Assembly: GCF_010470665.1 (NCBI RefSeq)
Contig: NZ_VOPZ01000007.1
Coordinates: 350,170-414,169 of the forward strand
Direction: 5' to 3'
Length of the DNA stretch: 64,000 nt
Source of the DNA: Desulfovibrio sp. JC022
GTDB taxonomy: Bacteria; Desulfobacterota; Desulfovibrionia; Desulfovibrionales; Desulfovibrionaceae
A program made the position numbers and the translations under genes. The notes beneath the pieces were generated by a model, which had not been told where the DNA came from, searched no databases, and was given only the letters and a program-made list of their open reading frames with translations. Shown here one piece after another: positions 26,481-35,106 of the stretch (position 1 is the first letter of the stretch; every line of letters begins with the position of its first letter).

Positions 26481-27491
26481 ATGAAAGAAGTACGCGACAA
26501 CGCACGTGATTTGATGAAAGGCTATTGCAAAGTATGCCCGGTCTGTAACGGCAAAGCCTGCGTGGGCGAAGTTCCCGGTATGGGCGGCCTTGGCACTGCG
26601 GCAAGCTTTAAAAATAATGTAAAAGCCCTTGAAGACCTGAAACTGAACATGCGCACCATCCATGAATTCAGCGAGCCGGACACCTCGGTGAATATCATGG
26701 GCATTGACCTTGATATCCCGGTCATTGCCGCCCCCATCGGTGGAGTTGAATTCAATATGGGCGGCAAAATAAGCGAACAGGTTTACGTCACCAACAAACT
26801 CAAAGGCTGCAAGGATAAAGGCATCATCGGCTGTACCGGAGACGGCGTACCGCCCTTTATCCATGAAAGCGGATTTGCAGCGATTAAAGATGTTGCAGGC
26901 CATGGCATTCCCTTCATCAAACCGTGGGAAGACAAAGAATTAAACGAAAAACTCCAAAAAGCTGAAGAAACCGGAAGTAAGATCATCGGCATGGACATTG
27001 ACGCCGCCGGACTGATCACCCTCAAAAAAATGGGCCGTCCGGTCACCCCCAAATGCATGCGTAAACTGCGTGAAATCATCGAATCCGTAAATGCGGACTT
27101 CATCCTCAAGGGCATTATGACCCCGGATGAAGCACGCATGGCAATTGACGCCGGAGCCAAGGGAATTGTTGTTTCCAACCACGGCGGGCGCGTGCTCGAC
27201 TCCTGCCCCGGCACAGCGGAGGTACTCTTTGAAATCTCCCGTGCAGTGGCCGGACAGTGTTGCGTAATGGTCGACGGCGGCGTGCGCACAGGAAGCGATG
27301 TGCTCAAAATGCTGGCCCTCGGCGCAGATGCGGTCATGATCGGACGCCCCTTCTCCATTGCGACCATGGGCGGCTTACAGGAAGGTGTGGAAAAATATAT
27401 CGACCAACTCAAATCCGAACTCACCGCCGCTATGGTTCTCACCGGAACTGAAAAAGCAAGCTTTGTGGATATAAGAGTTTTGTACCGTTAA
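26481..27491 (+). CDS. FMN-dependent alpha-hydroxy-acid dehydrogenase
   Basis: 336 residues behind AAGGAG. The TIM barrel shows the family active site: KGIVVSNHGGRVLDSCPG with the catalytic His-Gly-Gly-Arg, and VMVDGGVRTGSDVLKMLALGADAVMIGRP binding the FMN phosphate. Earlier, IPVIAAPIGG marks strand 1. The N-terminus carries four Cys (YCKVCPVCNGKACVGE), seen in anaerobe members of the family and absent from plant glycolate oxidase; it may bind a metal or cluster. Probable oxidation of lactate or a related 2-hydroxy acid to the keto acid. Third gene of the operon, closed by the terminator at 27508. Confidence 0.9.
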   Translation: MKEVRDNARDLMKGYCKVCPVCNGKACVGEVPGMGGLGTAASFKNNVKALEDLKLNMRTIHEFSEPDTSVNIMGIDLDIPVIAAPIGGVEFNMGGKISEQVYVTNKLKGCKDKGIIGCTGDGVPPFIHESGFAAIKDVAGHGIPFIKPWEDKELNEKLQKAEETGSKIIGMDIDAAGLITLKKMGRPVTPKCMRKLREIIESVNADFILKGIMTPDEARMAIDAGAKGIVVSNHGGRVLDSCPGTAEVLFEISRAVAGQCCVMVDGGVRTGSDVLKMLALGADAVMIGRPFSIATMGGLQEGVEKYIDQLKSELTAAMVLTGTEKASFVDIRVLYR

Positions 27492-27507
27492 TGGACCAAC
27501 ATCCAGC

Positions 27508-27546
27508 GAGGCAGAACTTCAAATGAAGTTTTGCCTCATTTTTTTG
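27508..27546 (+). terminator. Intrinsic terminator of the regulator/permease/dehydrogenase operon
   Basis: GAGGCAGAACTTCA and TGAAGTTTTGCCTC pair with one mismatch around AA, followed by ATTTTTTT. Confidence 0.88.
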
Positions 27547-27609
27547 GCCATTCATCAAGTTAAATTTATTTGATTTCTTTTGAGTAACCCAAAAAATATA
27601 TTTTAGGTG

Positions 27610-27638
27610 TTGACGTACAGCTTTAGCAGAGTTATCTT
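27610..27638 (+). promoter_or_regulatory. Sigma70-type promoter of the 27.6-28.1 kb RNA
   Basis: TTGACG (27610-27615), a 17-base spacer and TATCTT (27633-27638) match the -35/-10 layout closely. No reading frame follows for over 500 bases, so it should drive a non-coding transcript starting near 27645. Confidence 0.6.
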
Positions 27639-27644
27639 TTAATC

Positions 27645-28083
27645 AAAGGCAGAGGTAGTTGTTCCAAACGCAACTTGCAACCAACCCTCAAGACGGGAGT
27701 GAAATCGATTTGATATCACTTTCTAAAAGCGAGTCTCTAAGCGAGGCTCAATTCGAGGGGAGCCTACCGCGAGAGTTCTTTTAAGACCTCCAACGGGCCC
27801 ACGGAGAGATTGGAAATCGCCGGTTATCCCGGCAAATGCGAAAACGGACCCCCTCTTCTAAGGCAAAACGGATTAAGTTTAACTTTGTAACCAACCATTA
27901 AATCGGTTTAGACGCGTAGTAGATAACATCAAAACAACCGCTAATCTTGGTTGAAACGCGTACTTTAGGTAATACTAAAAGCAAACCGTTAACATGTGGT
28001 TAGGACACTGTTCCAATCAATCTGTAAAACATGTTTTAAAGCCCCCCGGACGGAACTTAAGTTCCATCCGGGGTTTTCTTTTT
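27645..28083 (+). ncRNA. Candidate structured non-coding RNA, about 440 nt, family unknown
   Basis: The 27492-28200 gap holds no credible reading frame but has its own promoter and a strong terminator. Complementary segments are dense: AGTTG/CAACT near the 5' end, AGTGA/TCACT (about 27699-27722), GAGGGG with CCCCTC (27755-27760 with about 27850), GCCGG/CCGGC (about 27830-27844), CGGTTT with AAACCG (27905-27910 with 27983-27988), AACC/GGTT, TTTAG/CTAAA, and AACATGT with ACATGTT before the terminator. Two similar modules begin ACGCGTA (27912 and 27956). It lacks the conserved cores of tmRNA, RNase P RNA, SRP RNA and 6S RNA as far as I can read them. No reverse transcriptase, nuclease or transposase lies beside it. 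Confidence 0.5.
28044..28083 (+). terminator. Strong intrinsic terminator of the candidate RNA
   Basis: CCCCGGACGGAACTT and AAGTTCCATCCGGGG form a 15-bp stem with one mismatch (the inner GGAACTTAAGTTCC is perfect), followed by TTTTCTTTTT. Confidence 0.9.
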
Positions 28084-28200
28084 GTCAATTTTTATAGACA
28101 TCTGTTGGACAGAACACGCCACATGTGTCATTATTAAGAGCATCACAAACATATAAACTTGATAGTTTGAGCCTGTCTTACAAACCAGCATGAAAGAGAC

Positions 28201-28977
28201 ATGAAAAAGTTTTTTTACCTCATAACCAAATACATAACATCTGTATTATCCATTCTGCTTTTATTGCACGGGATATCTTATGCTGATCCGCTGACAATTG
28301 GCTATATTGAACTTCCACCCTACTACTTTACAAACGCCCAGCATCAACCGGATGGTTTTTTATTACATCTTACCAAAAAAATTATGAATAAAGCAGGATG
28401 CGAATGCACCTACAAAAGTATGCCATCAAAAAGGATATTACATACAATCAGAAAAGGGGGGTCTTTTGCATCAATTGGATGGTTCAAAACACAAGATCGC
28501 GAAGAATACGCTAAATTTTCGCAACCTATCTACAAAAATAAACCAATTGGTATATTTCTAAGAAAAAAAGACTATAAAAAATTTAGTCGACACAAAACAC
28601 TGAAAGAACTTCTGGAACAAAATAAATTCAAAACTGGGTATATTGCCGGGCATTCCATGGGTAAATATATCGACACCTTGCTGGACAAACATTCCCACTC
28701 AGTCCACGCATTATCCGGTACAACTCAACAACTTGTAAGAATGCTCCATGATGGGAGCATTGATTTTTGCCTTCTGGCACCAATAGAGACTTCTAAAATT
28801 ATCCAGCAGTCCAGCTACCGGGAAGATGAATTCTATTTCATGTCCATGGCCGACATAACCAAAGGAAACACACGTCACCTAATCTTTTCCAGAAATGTTT
28901 CAGATGAAACAATTGAAAAGATAAATACTGCCATCGATGAAATAATGAATGAGACAGACGAACACGAAATAGATTAA
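28201..28977 (+). CDS. Orphan periplasmic solute-binding protein (SBP_bac_3-like)
   Basis: 258 residues. A Sec signal (ITSVLSILLLLHGISYA) precedes LTIGYIELPPYYFTNAQHQPDGF, the start of a type-3 solute-binding fold. Later segments fit weakly (FASIGWFKTQDREEYAKFS, FKTGYIAGHSMGKYI, LVRMLHDGSIDFCLLAP). It is more diverged than the pair at 11125 and 11960. No permease or ATPase genes lie nearby; a terminator follows at 29022. Ligand unknown. Confidence 0.78.
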   Translation: MKKFFYLITKYITSVLSILLLLHGISYADPLTIGYIELPPYYFTNAQHQPDGFLLHLTKKIMNKAGCECTYKSMPSKRILHTIRKGGSFASIGWFKTQDREEYAKFSQPIYKNKPIGIFLRKKDYKKFSRHKTLKELLEQNKFKTGYIAGHSMGKYIDTLLDKHSHSVHALSGTTQQLVRMLHDGSIDFCLLAPIETSKIIQQSSYREDEFYFMSMADITKGNTRHLIFSRNVSDETIEKINTAIDEIMNETDEHEID

Positions 28978-29021
28978 AGTTATCCATATATAAAACAGAG
29001 GACATAAAACATATTCATCAT

Positions 29022-29061
29022 CCTCGTTTGAAACTTTTTCAAAACGAGGGCTTCTTTTTTT
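29022..29061 (+). terminator. Intrinsic terminator after the solute-binding protein gene
   Basis: CCTCGTTTGAAA pairs with TTTCAAAACGAGG, one bulged base, followed by CTTCTTTTTTT. Confidence 0.85.
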
Positions 29062-29155
29062 ATTGCAAGCAACAATACAAGTTTTATTTATATCCGTTAG
29101 ATGCTACATAATCTCACTTTCAGATGAACAGACACATAGCTACAGCAGGATATAA

Positions 29156-30640
29156 ATGTCAGGACATTTCAAAAACATTTATTTTTCAAGAAATTACGCA
29201 ACGTTAGCTTTCGCCATACTTTCCATTTTCATATTTAATGGAAACACCGGTTGCGGTACATCCCCAAACCATCATCCTTTTGTGAAAACTCAAGCTGCTG
29301 ATTACAGTGGGTTAAGCTGGACGCAGGCATATGATGCATTTCACGCGCTAATGCAAAAACAATATGCATTCAGTGACTGGAAAAGTATTAATTGGAACAC
29401 GCTTGACAACACTATCCGCCCAAAAGTCGTTGCAGCCGAAGCAGCAGTAAATGCAGACAATTACATTAATGCTTTACTTGAATACACCAGATCAATACCT
29501 GATGGACATGTCACTTGGAACTCTACGGCTATTAATGGTATTACTACAAACACGAAAGGGACTTACGGTCTCGGAATTATCGGTTTAGATGATGGAAAAG
29601 TTATAGCTAACTTTGTAAAAGCCGGAGGACCAGCCAATGCCGCCGGAATTGATGTCGGCTCCGAAATTACTCATTGGGATGGCGTCCCCATTGCCACAGC
29701 AGTATCACAAGCATCTACAATATGGCGCCCCAATCCAGCTTCTATAGCAACAAATGAACATACCATTCTCGAACAATACAGAGCTCTCGCTTTGGACCCC
29801 GTCGGCACCAATATTACCGTTACATATTTTAAAGCAGACGGTACCGGACCATTTGTAACTCCAGCATTGGCGGCTGCAGATGACGGTGGAGAAGTTGAAT
29901 TCAGGACAAGGCTTTGGGACCGCGTGGATGAAGCCGACCCGATCAAATACGAAGTACTTGCCAGCGGGTACGGTTATATACAGCTCGGCACGCTGGAAAG
30001 CGATGATATTTCTTTTGATCAACTCTTTGATAAGTTCAAAGAGGCAATGGAATTCCTGACCGGAAGAAATGTTCCGGGAATTATCATTGATCTTCGGGCA
30101 AACGGCGGAGGGTCAGATGAGCTCGCAGCCAAGATCTCAGGATTTTTTTATTCTGAAAGAACATTTTACGAATACCAGAATATCTACAATGCCTACAATG
30201 AACAGCGCGAAATACTTCTACCAAGTCCTGATGACACCTACATACTGGGCTGGGGACTTCCGTTGAACATAATGCCGCAATATCCCCAATTCAGAGGCCC
30301 AATAGTAGGCATCGTAAACCCGGACAGCGTCAGCTCTGCTGAAGGGGTAGCAATGACCATACAAAACCTCGAGAACGGCTACATTGTAAGTTTTTACGGA
30401 ACAAACGGATCATTTGGAATGACCGGGGGAGAAGCCAAAATACCCCTCGGATATACAATCAGTTTTCCCAATGGACAATCACTGGACATAAATAAAGAAG
30501 TACAACTGGACAGCCAAAACGGAATTGGCGGAATTACGCCTGACGTTCGAGTCCCAAAGACATCAGCCAGAATGATAGATTACGCCAATAGGGTTGATAC
30601 CGAACTGGCCTATGCAGTAGATTTTCTAAACTCGTTGTAA
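29156..30640 (+). CDS. S41-family (C-terminal processing/tricorn-like) peptidase with PDZ domain
   Basis: 494 residues. An N-terminal hydrophobic helix (LAFAILSIFIF) precedes GNTGC; this may be a lipobox, though the -3 residue is atypical. A helical domain (about 45-125) leads into a PDZ-like domain (YGLGIIGLDDGKVIANFVKAGGPANAAGIDVGSEITHWDG). The protease core follows: GYIQLGTLESDD, PGIIIDLRANGGGSDELA and IVGIVNPDSVSSAEGVAM, whose SSAEG carries the probable nucleophile Ser. GITPDVRVP near the end is also typical of S41. Exported, probably acting in the periplasm or at a membrane face. Its stop is 10 bases from the convergent holB stop. Confidence 0.85.
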   Translation: MSGHFKNIYFSRNYATLAFAILSIFIFNGNTGCGTSPNHHPFVKTQAADYSGLSWTQAYDAFHALMQKQYAFSDWKSINWNTLDNTIRPKVVAAEAAVNADNYINALLEYTRSIPDGHVTWNSTAINGITTNTKGTYGLGIIGLDDGKVIANFVKAGGPANAAGIDVGSEITHWDGVPIATAVSQASTIWRPNPASIATNEHTILEQYRALALDPVGTNITVTYFKADGTGPFVTPALAAADDGGEVEFRTRLWDRVDEADPIKYEVLASGYGYIQLGTLESDDISFDQLFDKFKEAMEFLTGRNVPGIIIDLRANGGGSDELAAKISGFFYSERTFYEYQNIYNAYNEQREILLPSPDDTYILGWGLPLNIMPQYPQFRGPIVGIVNPDSVSSAEGVAMTIQNLENGYIVSFYGTNGSFGMTGGEAKIPLGYTISFPNGQSLDINKEVQLDSQNGIGGITPDVRVPKTSARMIDYANRVDTELAYAVDFLNSL

Positions 30641-30650
30641 GGTTGAATTC

Positions 30651-31517
30651 CTACCGCCGCTTCTTCGGCATGGCGGCAGTGCAAACCCAATCCAGCACCA
30701 GAGGTGGATTCACATTGTAATTAAGGGACTCCTGCGCCTTGCCAAGCACAAGGTCGAGCCTGCGCAATCCTTTGGCATCAAATAACCCTGAAAGGGCGTT
30801 GGCAGCAGAAGTTGATTGGGGATTTAGAAGTGCGTTCTTGAGTTCCCGCTGACAGCCCATGACCACCTGCAAGCCCATTTCTTTATCCAGCGCGCCTTTT
30901 GCGGAAGTACGCGCAAACCAGCCCTGACCGGAACGCCAGAAATGGACCATGGCATTGACCCACTGCGCCACTTCCGGGGAATTCTGCTGATCTGTAGGCC
31001 AAGCAAGGGTAATCACCCAGCTTCGGGAGACAAGGGTTTCGAGCAGTCGCTCACGCTGCGGTGCAGTGAGAACAAAAACGTTACCGGGGCGGGGTTCTTC
31101 AAGAGTCTTGAGCAGCGCGTTGGCAGAGTTGCCGTTTAGGTGTTGCGCCTCACGGACCACGGTAACACGGGTGCCGCCGCCATGGGGAGGTTGTCCCCAG
31201 ACCGGGAGAAGTTCACGAATAGAGTCTACGGAAATATCCTGCTTCAGTCCGGTGCCGCTATCATTTTCTTCACGATCGATAAGTAAAAAATCGTTAAAAG
31301 CATTATCTGCAATCTGCTGGCAGGACTGGCAGGTTCCGCACGGGTCCTGACCGTTCTCACAGTTCAGCACGCAAGCCCAGTAACGAGCCATGTCCATACG
31401 CTCATCAGCACTGCCGCCTTCAATCAGCAAACATTGCGGAGGCTTCTGGGCCAGCTTCGCAAATCTGGGCAGAACCAGATTCTGCCTCGAAGCAGTTTCT
31501 TTAATAGATGTGAACAT
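30651..31517 (-). CDS. holB: DNA polymerase III delta' subunit
   Basis: 288 residues. This clamp-loader subunit shows the delta' features: a degenerate P-loop (QCLLIEGGSADERMDMARYWA), a four-Cys zinc module (CVLNCENGQDPCGTCQSC), the DISVDSIRELLPVWGQPP segment, and the sensor region GNSANALLKTLEEPRPGNVFVLTA followed by LETLVSRSW. It helps load the beta clamp at replication forks. It follows purA on the same strand, with a perfect hairpin in the 104-base gap. Confidence 0.88.
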   Translation of the reverse strand: MFTSIKETASRQNLVLPRFAKLAQKPPQCLLIEGGSADERMDMARYWACVLNCENGQDPCGTCQSCQQIADNAFNDFLLIDREENDSGTGLKQDISVDSIRELLPVWGQPPHGGGTRVTVVREAQHLNGNSANALLKTLEEPRPGNVFVLTAPQRERLLETLVSRSWVITLAWPTDQQNSPEVAQWVNAMVHFWRSGQGWFARTSAKGALDKEMGLQVVMGCQRELKNALLNPQSTSAANALSGLFDAKGLRRLDLVLGKAQESLNYNVNPPLVLDWVCTAAMPKKRR

Positions 31518-31563
31518 GGTGTGCCAGCAACAAAGCCTAATAAAAGATTCTGAAAGATGGGAT

Positions 31564-31603
31564 CTGGTAGAGGTAGATTGTTAAAACAATCTACCTCTAC
31601 CAG
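31564..31603. repeat. Perfect 19-bp inverted repeat between purA and holB
   Basis: CTGGTAGAGGTAGATTGTT and its exact complement are separated by two A. Neither side has a T run, so it is not a standard terminator; it may be an mRNA processing or stability element between the two minus-strand genes. Confidence 0.7.
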
Positions 31604-31621
31604 TAATCAAAGTAAGCAATA

Positions 31622-32902
31622 TTATCTTACAATAGTCTGAGCGCGGTCGGGACCGACAGAGACTATGCCGACTTTTACGCCGGAGAGTTCTTCAATGCGT
31701 GCAATGTAGTTACGCGCGGCTTCGGGCAGCTCATCGTAGCTGGAAGCCTTGGTGATATCTTCATCCCAGCCGGGCATGGATTCATAAACGGGCTTGACGT
31801 GAGCCATGCCGTTCTGTTCCTGCGGGGGATAATCGACTTTTTCACCGCGATACTCGTAAGCAACGCAGATTTTGATTTCTTTAAGACCGGAAAGAACGTC
31901 CAGCTTAGTCAATGCGAACTCGGTGAGATCACAGAGTCTTGCGGTTTCACGCAGGACAACCATGTCCAACCAGCCGCAGCGGCGCTTACGTCCGGTGGTT
32001 GCACCAAACTCGTGACCGTTCTTCTGCAATGTTTCACCGATTTCGTCGAACAGTTCGGTTGCGAAAGGCCCGGCACCAACACGAGTGGTGTACGCCTTGC
32101 AGATACCGATGATACGTTCCAGCTGGCGAGGACCGCATCCGGCACCTGCTGCTGCGTTACCGGAAACAACATTGGAAGAGGTAACAAACGGATAGGTTCC
32201 GTGATCGATATCAAGATGCACGCCCTGTGCTCCTTCGAAAAGCACGTCCTTGCCTTCCTTGTTTACATCCTGAATAATGGATGAAACATCAGCAAGATAA
32301 GGTGCTACCCTTTCTGCGATGGGCAGGATTTCCTGATATACCTTTTCAGCATCAAGAGCTTCGACATTGAAAAGTTTTTCAAAAAGAACGTTCTTTTCCT
32401 GAAGACCGGCCACGATTTTTTCACGCAGCAATTCAGGATCAGCGAGATCGGCGGCACGGATACCGCAACGGTTCATTTTATCTTCGTAGCAGGGACCGAT
32501 ACCGCGACCGGTGGTTCCGATCTTGTTATCAGCGGATTTAAGGGATTCGCGGCAATTGTCCATCAGTCTGTGGTACGACATGATAATCTGTGTTTTCTTA
32601 CTGATCATCAAACGCTCAGGGGATACGTCCACGCCCTTTTCGGCGAGTCCGTCAATCTCCTTGAGAAAAACCTCGGGGTCGAGTACTACCCCGTTACCGA
32701 TGAGGCACTTTTTACCTTGATGAAGAACCCCGGACGGGATGAGATGCAGGATACACTGCTCTCCTTCCACAACAAGTGTGTGACCGGCGTTGTTTCCACC
32801 CTGGAAACGTACAATCGCACCTGCTTGTTCGGCGAGCATATCAACGATTTTGCCCTTGCCTTCGTCCCCCCACTGGGTTCCCACGATTACGGTATTAGCC
32901 AT
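31622..32902 (-). CDS. purA: Adenylosuccinate synthetase
   Basis: 426 residues from the ATG at 32902, behind AAGGAGC; an upstream start at 32935 lacks a site. The enzyme joins IMP and aspartate using GTP, the first step from IMP to AMP. Diagnostic motifs are present: [15 protein letters not shown] (P-loop with catalytic Asp and Lys), [10 protein letters not shown] (catalytic His), [33 protein letters not shown] and [12 protein letters not shown]. The length is normal. The upstream region, shared with divergent mltF, contains a stable hairpin. The AICAR transformylase gene at 35107 belongs to the same pathway but is on the other strand. Confidence 0.97.
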   Translation of the reverse strand: MANTVIVGTQWGDEGKGKIVDMLAEQAGAIVRFQGGNNAGHTLVVEGEQCILHLIPSGVLHQGKKCLIGNGVVLDPEVFLKEIDGLAEKGVDVSPERLMISKKTQIIMSYHRLMDNCRESLKSADNKIGTTGRGIGPCYEDKMNRCGIRAADLADPELLREKIVAGLQEKNVLFEKLFNVEALDAEKVYQEILPIAERVAPYLADVSSIIQDVNKEGKDVLFEGAQGVHLDIDHGTYPFVTSSNVVSGNAAAGAGCGPRQLERIIGICKAYTTRVGAGPFATELFDEIGETLQKNGHEFGATTGRKRRCGWLDMVVLRETARLCDLTEFALTKLDVLSGLKEIKICVAYEYRGEKVDYPPQEQNGMAHVKPVYESMPGWDEDITKASSYDELPEAARNYIARIEELSGVKVGIVSVGPDRAQTIVR

Positions 32903-33066
32903 TACTAATGTGCTCCTTCTACAGTATTTCCGCATGCACTTGACTTAAGGCATGGAATTCTTGCTGTAATTTGATTACTTGATAGCGGCACTACGTCTGA
33001 CGTATATTAACAGGAACGGGCCTGTCGCTCATAAATTAAAATCCGTTAAGGCCGCCCAAGACTATC

Positions 33067-33118
33067 TGCTTACCTGCTGTTAATACCCCCTTTGGAGGAG
33101 GTATGCCAGTACTAAGCA
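33067..33118. other. Long hairpin in the purA/mltF divergent region
   Basis: TGCTTA (33067-33072) pairs with TAAGCA (33113-33118), enclosing ATACCCCCT/AGGAGGTAT around TTGG with one mismatch. It ends 16 bases before the mltF start, or about 165 bases upstream of the purA start. No riboswitch class was recognised. On the plus strand the AGGAGG in the stem would be hidden by pairing. Confidence 0.45.
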
Positions 33119-33134
33119 CGGCAGACGGGTTTTA

Positions 33135-34616
33135 ATGCGTAAAAAATCTTTAGGGGAAATGTCAATACATCAAAGCAAATTAAATGACCCAAAAACGGGT
33201 ATTTTGACACTTTTTTCACAACATATTTTCAATATTGTTGTGTACTTGGCGTTATTATCCCTTTTTTATTACATTTATTCAGTAAAATATGTCATTCCCC
33301 TTCCCGGCACAATCCGGGTTGCCGCAGTGAACACTGAACGTGTCTTTCCTAAACTTTCCCCATGGGGTCCCGGATTTGAACGTGAACTGGTCGACGAATT
33401 TATAGAATTCATCAACACAGACCTTGATATCAAGGCCTATGCTACCCATGATGAAGCCTTTGAAGCCCTGACCAAAGGAAAGGCCGATATCATGCTGGCC
33501 ACCGGGTACAATCCTGACTTAAAAGCAACCACAACTCCGCTGCTTACGGGGCCTGTTTATGAAAAGGACCCAGCGGCAATGCTGCACCACATCCGCAGAT
33601 TTGAACTACGCACTCCATTTGAGCTCTGCGATCAGGAAGTTTTTGTCCCCGCCCATTCAGGATTGGTAAAAACTTTCACCAATCTCAGCGAACAGCTCGA
33701 CTGTCTGCCAACCATGATCAGCGGCAGCGATGCCGTCCATCTGGAACCGCTGCTGCAATACAATAACAATAAGACAATGCGTTTCCATCTGGTGGAGTCC
33801 GGCACGTTCAAGCCCATTAGACCGTTCCTGCATAAACTCAGGATCACCGATTATTTCGGAGATGAGCTGGAATACAGATGGTACCTGCGCAAGGATGTCC
33901 ACGGCCTTGGCCAAAAATCTGAAGACTACTGGCATCTGGTAACCACCAACGGCACCATTGAGGATTTACAGGAAAAATATTTTGGTTTTATCCCGGATGA
34001 GACAGACTTTTATGATCTTTATTCCCTGCGCAAAGATATCCGGGAAAAACTGCCCCGCTACCGTAAATATATCCTCAAGGCCGCGAAAAAATACAATATC
34101 GATCCGCTGCTGCTCACTGCGGTTATGTATCAGGAATCCCGCTTTGACCCGCTGGCACGCAGCAAAACCGGGGTTCGCGGACTCATGCAGCTCACTAACG
34201 ATACCGCTCAACTTTTAGGGTTAACAAGCAGACTGGACCCTAAACAGGCAATTAACGGCGGAGCCCGCTACCTGAGATTTATCTGGGACAAGCTGGAAAG
34301 CCGCGATGTAGACGGCTGGGACCGCTGGCTGTTTACTCTTGCGGCCTACAATCAGGGTTTAGGCCATGTTTACGATGCCATTGATATTGCCAAGTATACC
34401 AGCAGACATCCGGGCACATGGCGTTCTCTCAAACAGGTTTTTCCGCTGCTGACCCGCACCAAATACCATTCCAAAACAAAACACGGCTACACACGTGGGT
34501 ATGAAGCCGTGGATTATGTTGATAGCATTCGCTACTATTATTATATCATGAATGGATTAGCTATCCTTCCTGGGCTGGAGTCTGATTACCTTGCTCCCCT
34601 TGCTACCGCCCGCTGA
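33135..34616 (+). CDS. mltF: Membrane-bound lytic murein transglycosylase F type
   Basis: 493 residues. One membrane helix (residues about 32-52, IFNIVVYLALLSLFYYIYSV) anchors a periplasmic solute-binding-like domain (about 58-290), followed by the SLT catalytic domain. The catalytic Glu is E334 in MYQESRFDP; GVRGLMQLTNDTAQLLG and AAYNQGLGHVYDA are the other family motifs. This is the MltF layout; the enzyme cleaves peptidoglycan glycan strands. Start choice is uncertain: ATG 33135 has a weak site, and an ATG eight codons later (33159) has AGGGGAA directly before it. Its last 60 bases overlap the convergent gene at 34557. Confidence 0.9.
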   Translation: MRKKSLGEMSIHQSKLNDPKTGILTLFSQHIFNIVVYLALLSLFYYIYSVKYVIPLPGTIRVAAVNTERVFPKLSPWGPGFERELVDEFIEFINTDLDIKAYATHDEAFEALTKGKADIMLATGYNPDLKATTTPLLTGPVYEKDPAAMLHHIRRFELRTPFELCDQEVFVPAHSGLVKTFTNLSEQLDCLPTMISGSDAVHLEPLLQYNNNKTMRFHLVESGTFKPIRPFLHKLRITDYFGDELEYRWYLRKDVHGLGQKSEDYWHLVTTNGTIEDLQEKYFGFIPDETDFYDLYSLRKDIREKLPRYRKYILKAAKKYNIDPLLLTAVMYQESRFDPLARSKTGVRGLMQLTNDTAQLLGLTSRLDPKQAINGGARYLRFIWDKLESRDVDGWDRWLFTLAAYNQGLGHVYDAIDIAKYTSRHPGTWRSLKQVFPLLTRTKYHSKTKHGYTRGYEAVDYVDSIRYYYYIMNGLAILPGLESDYLAPLATAR

Positions 34617-34928
34617 ACCGCCTGATTTGTTCCCCGGCTTTGAGCCGAACAAATCATCCTCACCCTTACCGGGAATAAAATCCGGACGTGGAGACATGGA
34701 TTCCGGCCCGGCAGTCTGGGCCCAATGATAATTAAAGAGCTGGTTTTTAAGCCGCACAGCCTGTATCATTCCGAATACAACTGCGGCCTCTTCCCATTTA
34801 CGGGTGGGCTCGAAATTGGAAACTTCAGCTTCGTACTTATTCCATAACTCTGTAAGAGAAGCCTCATCGTAGGCATTGAGCTGTTTTGCCAATTTCAACA
34901 AAGCCTTTTCCATATAACCTTCTGACAT
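34557..34928 (-). CDS. Conserved hypothetical protein, basic Gly/Ser-rich tail
   Basis: 123 residues from the ATG at 34928, which has GGGAGAA upstream; the frame is open further upstream but without a start site. The first 80 residues are helical and charged (EKALLKLAKQLNAYDEASLTELWNKYEAEV, then EEAAVVFGMIQAVRLKNQLF). The last 40 are low complexity (KPGNKSGGSAGGSKGSKVIRLQPRKDS). No family is recognised. The 3' end overlaps the 3' end of mltF by 60 bases, tail to tail. Confidence 0.65.
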   Translation of the reverse strand: MSEGYMEKALLKLAKQLNAYDEASLTELWNKYEAEVSNFEPTRKWEEAAVVFGMIQAVRLKNQLFNYHWAQTAGPESMSPRPDFIPGKGEDDLFGSKPGNKSGGSAGGSKGSKVIRLQPRKDS

Positions 34929-35106
34929 ATATTCTCCCAATAAAGTGCTGTAACTGAATCTCATGGAAAAATTTAAGTTTTTTCCTGCGCACTGGATCAA
35001 ATTTAACCTACAAAAAGATTGCCGGGACCGCAATTCAAAATTGCCCGTCGGAAAAGGGTGTGCTATGAGCGGCTTACCACAAGGCAACAATTCACGGAGA
35101 ACAACA

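Noticed and set aside
26783..27442. Minus-strand frame of 219 codons
   Set aside because: Shadow of the FMN-dependent dehydrogenase; Ser/Pro-rich translation typical of an antisense frame.
27645..28083. tmRNA, RNase P RNA or retron RNA
   Set aside because: No tRNA-like end with CCA, no tag-coding frame, no RNase P core sequence and no reverse transcriptase gene nearby.
33015..33053. H-type pseudoknot in the purA/mltF region
   Set aside because: The crossing stems would leave loops of 0 and 1 base, too short to span the helices; the pairings can only be alternatives.
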